DNA from: Actinomarina sp002308095
GTDB taxonomy: Bacteria; Actinomycetota; Acidimicrobiia; Actinomarinales; Actinomarinaceae
Direction of reading: 5' to 3'
Length of the DNA: 64,000 nt
NCBI GenBank assembly: GCA_045563135.1
Contig: JBJKUL010000001.1
Span: 372,001 to 436,000 of the forward strand
Of this stretch, positions 55,727-61,655 are shown one piece after another. A program made the translations under genes and the position numbers. Under the pieces are notes generated by a model. The model was not told the origin of the DNA. It saw only the letters and a list, made by a program, of their open reading frames with translations, and searched no databases. The first letter of the stretch is position 1. Each line of letters begins with the position of its first letter.

Positions 55727-57099
55727 AGGTAAAAGAGAAGAATATATTTACAGGATTGTTGCTTTTAAGTTTTCTGCTTGAGGGATTAGATGCATTTGCA
55801 ATACTTACAATACCCTTGTCTTGGATAGGAATAGCATTCTTACTAATTGCAATTCCCTTAAGTTACCTTCAAGGTATAAATGTTATGTCATCAAATTTAA
55901 GTTCTATTAAATATTGGATATTCTATATTTTCTTAGTTACAATTTTGAGGTCTTTAGCTTTCAATTTAGATATTCCCCAGTATGCAACAACTAACTATTA
56001 TCAATATGTTTCATTAAGACTACTTAAAATAGTCAGTTTTTTTATAGCTATTTGGTTAGTTCACGTAATTTCAATTTATTTAACAAAAAGAAAAATAATT
56101 GAATATGTTGCATATATAGGAATATTGATATCTATATTGTCCCTGTATTCATATTTTTCTTATTTTCTAAATTTTCCTGATTTCATCAGAACAAGACCTG
56201 GATCAGGAGGCTGGACACAACCAATAGAAAGAGCATGTTCTATTCTAAGAAATTATGGTACTTTTAGAGAGCCAAGTTTTTTAGCTGTTTGGACAGTCCC
56301 ATTTATACCTTTAACTTTTTATCTTGCAAGAAAAAGCTACAAATGGTATTTCTTATCAATTTTTCCAATACTTTCATTAGTTTTAACAAGAAGTCTGACT
56401 GGACTGGTTTCTCTTCTTTTAGCTTTTGCTCTAATTTCTTTTATTTCGTTAATAAGAGAAAAAAAAGTTGACTATCTTTTGCTGATACCAATTTTAGCAA
56501 TCTTATTGACTTCTCTGCTTTCTAATAATATCAGTTATACATTTCCTGCTTTAGATCCATCTATGTGTCCACCTAATTCTGCCGACAAATGTGACTGTAG
56601 TATTTACGATGACGAGTTAGATGAAGCCAAAAATACACAAAATATCGCTGAAAGCATATTTTCTAGAGCATCGCTACTTCTTAGGGGTGGTATAGATGGT
56701 TTTGGTAATTTTCCATACTTAATAGAACATTTAACAAGTCAGGGAGTCAAAATCTTTGGTGATGGACTTGGAAGTGCAAATATTATCTATTCTTATGAAT
56801 TTGAAGAGCTTTCATCTCAGATTATTTCCAATGAAAAAGTCTTCAGGAATCCTGGTCAGATTGTATCTTTTAACAACTTATATGCTTATGTATATTTTTC
56901 TGGAGGTTTAGTAGCTTTAGTTTGGTTTTTATATGTCGTCTTAAGTGCATTACTAAAAGTTGTCTTAAGCCGTGAGATTGTTGATACATATCTTGCAATA
57001 TTACTTTTATCTATTTTATTAATGTTTTTCTTCCAAGCAGAAGAGCCAAGTATCGCTTTGGGTTTTGCTATGGGACTAATAGGATTAAATAGAAAATAA
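55723..57099 (+). CDS. O-antigen polymerase/ligase-like membrane protein
   Basis: 458 residues, about eleven hydrophobic segments, TTG start overlapping the previous stop. It is a paralogue of the protein at 14104: related opening (LEGLDAFAILTIPLSWIG), shared GTFREPSFLAV and a cysteine-bearing extracytoplasmic loop (MCPPNSADKCDCS, about residues 285-300). A proline after the loop cysteines and an acidic stretch follow. Intact here, which supports the reconstruction of the frameshifted paralogue. Polymerase versus ligase is not resolved. Confidence 0.7.
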   Translation: MKVKEKNIFTGLLLLSFLLEGLDAFAILTIPLSWIGIAFLLIAIPLSYLQGINVMSSNLSSIKYWIFYIFLVTILRSLAFNLDIPQYATTNYYQYVSLRLLKIVSFFIAIWLVHVISIYLTKRKIIEYVAYIGILISILSLYSYFSYFLNFPDFIRTRPGSGGWTQPIERACSILRNYGTFREPSFLAVWTVPFIPLTFYLARKSYKWYFLSIFPILSLVLTRSLTGLVSLLLAFALISFISLIREKKVDYLLLIPILAILLTSLLSNNISYTFPALDPSMCPPNSADKCDCSIYDDELDEAKNTQNIAESIFSRASLLLRGGIDGFGNFPYLIEHLTSQGVKIFGDGLGSANIIYSYEFEELSSQIISNEKVFRNPGQIVSFNNLYAYVYFSGGLVALVWFLYVVLSALLKVVLSREIVDTYLAILLLSILLMFFFQAEEPSIALGFAMGLIGLNRK

Positions 57100-57100
57100 G

Positions 57101-58324
57101 ATGAGCAGAATCCTAATCGTTACACATCAATTTGTTCCACATGTAAGTCCACGGACTACACGATGGAAGCTTATTGTTGAAGAGCTTATGTCTATGGGTC
57201 ATAAAGTAACTATTGTAACTGGAACACAAGATGATAAAAAAAACAATAAATTCAATACCATCTTTGTGGGAAATTCTGGTTCTAGCAATATAGTCTCTAA
57301 TCTTCGAACTAAATCAAATAAAATCAATTCAAGAAATGTTATCAAAGACAAAACCTTTAAATTATTGAAAATTTGCTATAGATTTGTTGTTAGAAATTTT
57401 GCATGGCCAGACTATTCAATGTTTTGGTTAATTTCAGTTTTTAGGGATAGGAAAAGAATTAATCATGATTATGACATAATTATCTCAGTAAGTTTGCCAT
57501 TTTCTTCACACATAGCTGCCTATATTATAAATAAAAAATTACAAAAACCATGGATTATGGATATTGGAGATCCATTCTACTTGAAAACATCAGCACCAGA
57601 AAATAACAGATTTCTATACGGCTGGCTCAACAAATATTATGAAAATAAATTTTATAGATTAGCATCTCAAATTTTATTTACACATGAAGATGTAAAAGAA
57701 GCACACGAAGAAGAATTTGATATAAACGTAAATAAAACAATAGTTGGACAGCCAATTAGTAAGTTTGATGAAGACCTATTTAAAAAGAGTACTGAATATA
57801 ATTATGAAACTGAAATAATCAAATTTGGATATTTTGGAATTTTTACTAATGGAGTTAGAGTCCCCACCAACTTTTATAAGTTTTTAGACTTTTTCACTAA
57901 TTATGAAATGCACTGGTATGTTAATCCAGATTCTGTTGAAATATTAAAAAAAGACAATTTTGAAATAGACAAAAATTATTTTCATTCCCAAGTATCAAGA
58001 AATGAAGCCCTCAATTTAATGGTAAGCTCATTTCATTGCTTAGTTTCTGTGGGTAATCTTAACCCAAATCAAATACCAAGTAAGGTAATAGAATATATTG
58101 CTACAGGTAAGCCTGTTATTCATTTTGCAGAAATCGATAAAGATCCAGTAATTAATATTTCAAAACAATTCAATAATCTTTTTATAGTCACTAGAGATAC
58201 AGATATTGAGTTATTTAAATCCAAATTTTATGATTACTTTAAAAAAGTTCAACATTTCGATAGTGATAATTTTAATAATTTATACTCTGCGAAAGCTTTG
58301 GTAAACAAACTAAAGCTTTTTTAA
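57101..58324 (+). CDS. Glycosyltransferase, GT4-like
   Basis: 407 residues. RILIVTHQFVPHVSPRTTRWKLIVEELMSMGHKVTIVTG is a typical GT-B N-terminus. The middle has PWIMDIGDPFYLKTSAPENNRFLY and the C-terminal part has QIPSKVIEYIATGKPVIHF, the donor-side motif. It starts 1 base after the polymerase-like gene. The last 15 bases overlap the convergent glycosyltransferase, and the shared stretch is partly palindromic (AAAGCTTT). Confidence 0.82.
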   Translation: MSRILIVTHQFVPHVSPRTTRWKLIVEELMSMGHKVTIVTGTQDDKKNNKFNTIFVGNSGSSNIVSNLRTKSNKINSRNVIKDKTFKLLKICYRFVVRNFAWPDYSMFWLISVFRDRKRINHDYDIIISVSLPFSSHIAAYIINKKLQKPWIMDIGDPFYLKTSAPENNRFLYGWLNKYYENKFYRLASQILFTHEDVKEAHEEEFDINVNKTIVGQPISKFDEDLFKKSTEYNYETEIIKFGYFGIFTNGVRVPTNFYKFLDFFTNYEMHWYVNPDSVEILKKDNFEIDKNYFHSQVSRNEALNLMVSSFHCLVSVGNLNPNQIPSKVIEYIATGKPVIHFAEIDKDPVINISKQFNNLFIVTRDTDIELFKSKFYDYFKKVQHFDSDNFNNLYSAKALVNKLKLF

Positions 58325-59251
58325 TACTTCATCCCAATTCTCAGTGTAAGTCAAACTGTCATAGGTTTTTAAGTTTATATTTAAGACTTCTTTGATTGCA
58401 TTTACAGCGGAGGAAATATTCCCAGGTATATATTTTAAAGAATTAGTATTGTCAAAATTATTCATATATTCTAGCTCTGGACCTACTACAAATAATCCGT
58501 TAGAACTTGCTTCATATATTGGCAATCCAACAGTTTCATAATTGCTAGCATGCAGATAAATATTGTGTTCTAGTAAGGAATTAATAAACTTTCCTGATTT
58601 ACTATCAGTTTGGTTGATATTTTCTTGAGATACAACCTTAGTAATTTTTAGATTTGGAAATTCGGATTCTATTATTCCTAGAACTTTATTCAAAAAAGCT
58701 GTATTTTTATTTTTAATGTTACTTTGAATACTTATAACACCGATTTCTTTGTTATAACTTTTTTTAATCTTTTTTACTTCTCCAATTCCTATCAGCTTGT
58801 GATGAAAACGTTTATTAATTTTTTTTGCAACATGATCAAGCTGATAAATTATGAAGCTACTTTGTTTAAATGATTTATTTATAAAGAACTTCAAGATAAT
58901 ATTTTTTATATTATTTTCTTCAAAGGGGAGTAGATTTTGAATCATAGTGTATGATTTATTTTTAGTCTTAAAACCAAAGTTACCAAGATGAATTATCGCT
59001 TCTGAGTTATTTATCTTATATATATTTTCCTTACTTAAGAATAAATTCAAATACGGATGTAAAAATCTTTTCAGATTAGTTTCTATATTTATAAAATCAG
59101 TATTTCTAGATGAAAGCTCAGGTAAATTATTGTTGTGAAGAAGTATTAAGTTATATTGAGATTCCTGAACAGACTCAATAGCAGTTTTTGCAACTTTTAA
59201 TCCACCGAGAGATTTTACACCACATATATTTAGAACAATACTTTTATTCAT
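58310..59251 (-). CDS. Glycosyltransferase, GT-B type
   Basis: About 313 residues, rich in Ile/Asn/Lys. The N-terminal SIVLNICGVKSLGGLKVAKTAI resembles GT4 nucleotide-fold starts, and the C-terminal LHASNYETVGLPIYEASSNGLFVVGPELEYM is a clear donor-binding motif with the conserved Glu. The ATG at 59251 is preferred to the TTG three bases upstream because a TATTAT box ends seven bases before it. It is a single-gene unit, divergent from the 2-epimerase gene. Confidence 0.75.
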   Translation of the reverse strand: MNKSIVLNICGVKSLGGLKVAKTAIESVQESQYNLILLHNNNLPELSSRNTDFINIETNLKRFLHPYLNLFLSKENIYKINNSEAIIHLGNFGFKTKNKSYTMIQNLLPFEENNIKNIILKFFINKSFKQSSFIIYQLDHVAKKINKRFHHKLIGIGEVKKIKKSYNKEIGVISIQSNIKNKNTAFLNKVLGIIESEFPNLKITKVVSQENINQTDSKSGKFINSLLEHNIYLHASNYETVGLPIYEASSNGLFVVGPELEYMNNFDNTNSLKYIPGNISSAVNAIKEVLNINLKTYDSLTYTENWDEVLKKL

Positions 59252-59258
59252 CAATTCA

Positions 59259-59264
59259 ATAATA
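59259..59264 (-). promoter_or_regulatory. -10 box TATTAT, leaderless glycosyltransferase gene
   Basis: On the minus strand TATTAT ends seven bases before the ATG at 59251. It is arranged back-to-back with the -10 box of the divergent 2-epimerase gene. Confidence 0.35.
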
Positions 59265-59292
59265 GTTGCTTATTAACATCTAATTGTATGAC

Positions 59293-59298
59293 TAAAAT
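59293..59298 (+). promoter_or_regulatory. -10 box TAAAAT, leaderless 2-epimerase gene
   Basis: TAAAAT ends six bases before the GTG at 59305. The overlapping ATG hits a stop after two codons, so the box and the reading frame agree on GTG. Confidence 0.4.
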
Positions 59299-59304
59299 CA
59301 TAAT

Positions 59305-60384
59305 GTGGTAAAAAATACTTTTGATGTAGCTTTAGTAGTCGGAACAAGGCCTAATTTTATTAAAGCTGCACCGCTAATTAAATATTTTGAGAGTAAAAAT
59401 CTAGATGTTTTATTTATTCACACAGGTCAACATTGGGATAAAAATTTGTCACACAATATCTTTAACGATCTTGAAATGAGAGAACCTGATGTGAATTTAG
59501 AAACACCTCTTGATGGTATGAATAGCCAGCTAAGCTTCATGATTAAAAGTATCGACCATACTCTAAGTAAAAATATAGTTTCAAGAGTTGGAGTTTTTGG
59601 CGATGTCACCTCAACTCTGGCAGCAGCACTAGTTGCAAAAAATAGAGAAATAGAAGTGTTTCATGTTGAAGCTGGTTTAAGATCAAAAAACATGATGATG
59701 CCTGAAGAACGAAATAGGCTCGCTGTGGATGCTCTTAGTGATTATTTATTTACCCCATCTGAAGATGCAGTAGACAATCTTCTTGCAGAAAACATAAGTA
59801 GTGAAAAAATATTTAATGTCGGAAATATTATGATCGATACTTTAAAAGTTAATTTAGAAAAAATAATAGATTCTAAGAAAACTATTACTAAACAATTACA
59901 AATAGAACAACCATATTTTGTAATGACTCTTCATAGACCAGCTAATTTAACCAATGAAGTTCTTAATGGAATTTTTAAAGCTCTTGATAGCTTTAAAAAA
60001 GATTACAAAATAGTTATACCAGCACATCCAAGGTTATCTCAATACATAGAGGCAAATAACTTAGAATTTGAAAATTTTGTATTCATAGAACCTCTTCCGT
60101 ACATTAACTTTCTTGCATTAGTTTCTGGTGCTGACCTTGTTTTAACTGACTCAGGTGGTCTTCAAGAGGAAACAACATTTCTAAACATTAAATGTTTAAC
60201 TTTAAGAGAAGAAACAGAGCGTCCTATAACAGTTACAAATGGTACTAATAAAGTAATTGGAACAAACACAGAAGTAATTATTAATGAAATAAATAGTTCA
60301 TTAGACAGTAAACTACCTAATGAAATTAAAATAAAATATTGGGATGGTAATACCTCTCAAAGAATTTATGAAACTTTATATTAG
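59305..60384 (+). CDS. wecB: UDP-N-acetylglucosamine 2-epimerase (non-hydrolysing)
   Basis: 359 residues, GTG start. VVGTRPNFIKAAPLIKYF, FIHTGQHWDKNLSHNIF, EVFHVEAGLRSKNMMMPEERNRLAVDALSD, TLHRPANLTN and LTDSGGLQEETTFLNIKCLTLREETERPIT are all diagnostic. It converts UDP-GlcNAc to UDP-ManNAc. The dehydrogenase gene 6 bases downstream would oxidise that product, so the two form a UDP-ManNAcA module. Confidence 0.92.
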   Translation: MVKNTFDVALVVGTRPNFIKAAPLIKYFESKNLDVLFIHTGQHWDKNLSHNIFNDLEMREPDVNLETPLDGMNSQLSFMIKSIDHTLSKNIVSRVGVFGDVTSTLAAALVAKNREIEVFHVEAGLRSKNMMMPEERNRLAVDALSDYLFTPSEDAVDNLLAENISSEKIFNVGNIMIDTLKVNLEKIIDSKKTITKQLQIEQPYFVMTLHRPANLTNEVLNGIFKALDSFKKDYKIVIPAHPRLSQYIEANNLEFENFVFIEPLPYINFLALVSGADLVLTDSGGLQEETTFLNIKCLTLREETERPITVTNGTNKVIGTNTEVIINEINSSLDSKLPNEIKIKYWDGNTSQRIYETLY

Positions 60385-60390
60385 AGGAAC

Positions 60391-61653
60391 ATGAGTAATT
60401 TTAAATACGATGCTGCTGTAATTGGCCTTGGTTATGTTGGTTTGCCTTTAGCAATACAAGCTACAAACTCAAATTTAAAAGTATACGGCTATGACATTAA
60501 TGAAAGTAGAGTATCTGAATACAATTCTGGAAAATCATCTATTGAAGATATCACAGATCAAGAGTTACAAAAATCACTTAAAGATGGGTTAACACTCTCT
60601 TCAGACCCGACATCTTTATCAGAGTCTGAGACTATAGTAATCAGTGTTCCAACTCCATTAACTGATTATCAACCAGATCTTAGCTATGTGAGAAATGCTG
60701 CCGAAACTATTGCAGAACATATTGTCAAAGATCAAATAATTATTCTTGAATCAACCACATATCCAGGTACAACAATCGAAGTTTTAGTTCCAATAATAGA
60801 AGATAAATCTGGCCTTAAGGCCGGCGTTGACTTTTATGCTGGATATTCGCCAGAAAGAATTGATCCAGGAAACGAAAATTGGAATTTCAAAAATACACCA
60901 AAAGTTATTAGTGGAGTTAATGAAAAATCACTTATCATGATTCAAGCTTTTTATGAAAAGATTATAGATTCAGTTGTTCCAGTTAGTGGCACAAAAGAAG
61001 CAGAGATGGTCAAACTTTTAGAAAATACTTATAGGCATGTAAATATAGCACTTATAAATGAACTTGCAATCCTTTGCAATATGCTAGATATAGACATATG
61101 GGAGGTAGTAGATGCGGCAAAAACTAAGCCTTTTGGTTTTGAATCATTTAGACCTGGTCCAGGTGTCGGGGGACATTGTATACCTGTAGATCCTAACTAT
61201 TTATCGTTCAAAACAAGACAAATAGGAAAGCCGGTTAGATTTGTTGAGTTAGCTCAAGAGATAAATAACTCTATGCCAAGTTATGTTGTATCAAGACTTT
61301 TAGAAAAAATGAATCTACTCGAGAAGCCTTTTAAAAATTCAAACATGTTGATCCTCGGTGTTGCTTATAAAAAAGATATAGGCGATGTCAGGGAGTCACC
61401 TGCTTTAGGAATTATTGAAAATCTTTCTGAAAGGGGAGTCAACGTTAAATTCTATGACCCTTATGTAGCTGAGATATCAATCAATGGTGAATATGTGGAA
61501 AAAGAAGAAAGTTTAGAAAATGTAGATAAGTATGATCTGATTTTAGTACATACTGCTCATACAGATTTCGAGGAATTTGACTTTAATAAAACAGACGTAC
61601 CAATTTTTGATGCTACTGGTAGTAGTCACTACAAAAATTCTGAAAGGATCTAG
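60391..61653 (+). CDS. wecC: UDP-N-acetyl-D-mannosaminuronate (nucleotide-sugar) dehydrogenase
   Basis: 420 residues. AVIGLGYVGLPLAIQATN is the NAD site; ISVPTPLTDYQPDLSYVRNA, ILESTTYPGTTIEVL and YSPERIDPGNENW identify the WecC/WbpA/TviB group of UDP-HexNAc dehydrogenases. The catalytic cysteine is in GPGVGGHCIPVDPNYL near 265. It is distinct from ugd at 38114. GAGGAAC precedes the ATG. Which HexNAc it oxidises is inferred from the adjacent 2-epimerase; UDP-GlcNAc dehydrogenase is the alternative. Confidence 0.85.
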   Translation: MSNFKYDAAVIGLGYVGLPLAIQATNSNLKVYGYDINESRVSEYNSGKSSIEDITDQELQKSLKDGLTLSSDPTSLSESETIVISVPTPLTDYQPDLSYVRNAAETIAEHIVKDQIIILESTTYPGTTIEVLVPIIEDKSGLKAGVDFYAGYSPERIDPGNENWNFKNTPKVISGVNEKSLIMIQAFYEKIIDSVVPVSGTKEAEMVKLLENTYRHVNIALINELAILCNMLDIDIWEVVDAAKTKPFGFESFRPGPGVGGHCIPVDPNYLSFKTRQIGKPVRFVELAQEINNSMPSYVVSRLLEKMNLLEKPFKNSNMLILGVAYKKDIGDVRESPALGIIENLSERGVNVKFYDPYVAEISINGEYVEKEESLENVDKYDLILVHTAHTDFEEFDFNKTDVPIFDATGSSHYKNSERI

Positions 61654-61655
61654 CT

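Noticed and set aside
58310..58324. Palindromic AAAGCTTT with T run as an intrinsic terminator
   Set aside because: It lies entirely in the shared 3' coding ends of two convergent genes, has a very short A/T stem, and no loop of useful stability.
32019..61653. Integrative element with tRNA attachment repeats
   Set aside because: No integrase, transposase, phage or plasmid genes are visible, and I saw no copy of the tRNA-Met 3' end near 61.65 kb or of the tRNA-Ala 3' end near 18.25 kb.
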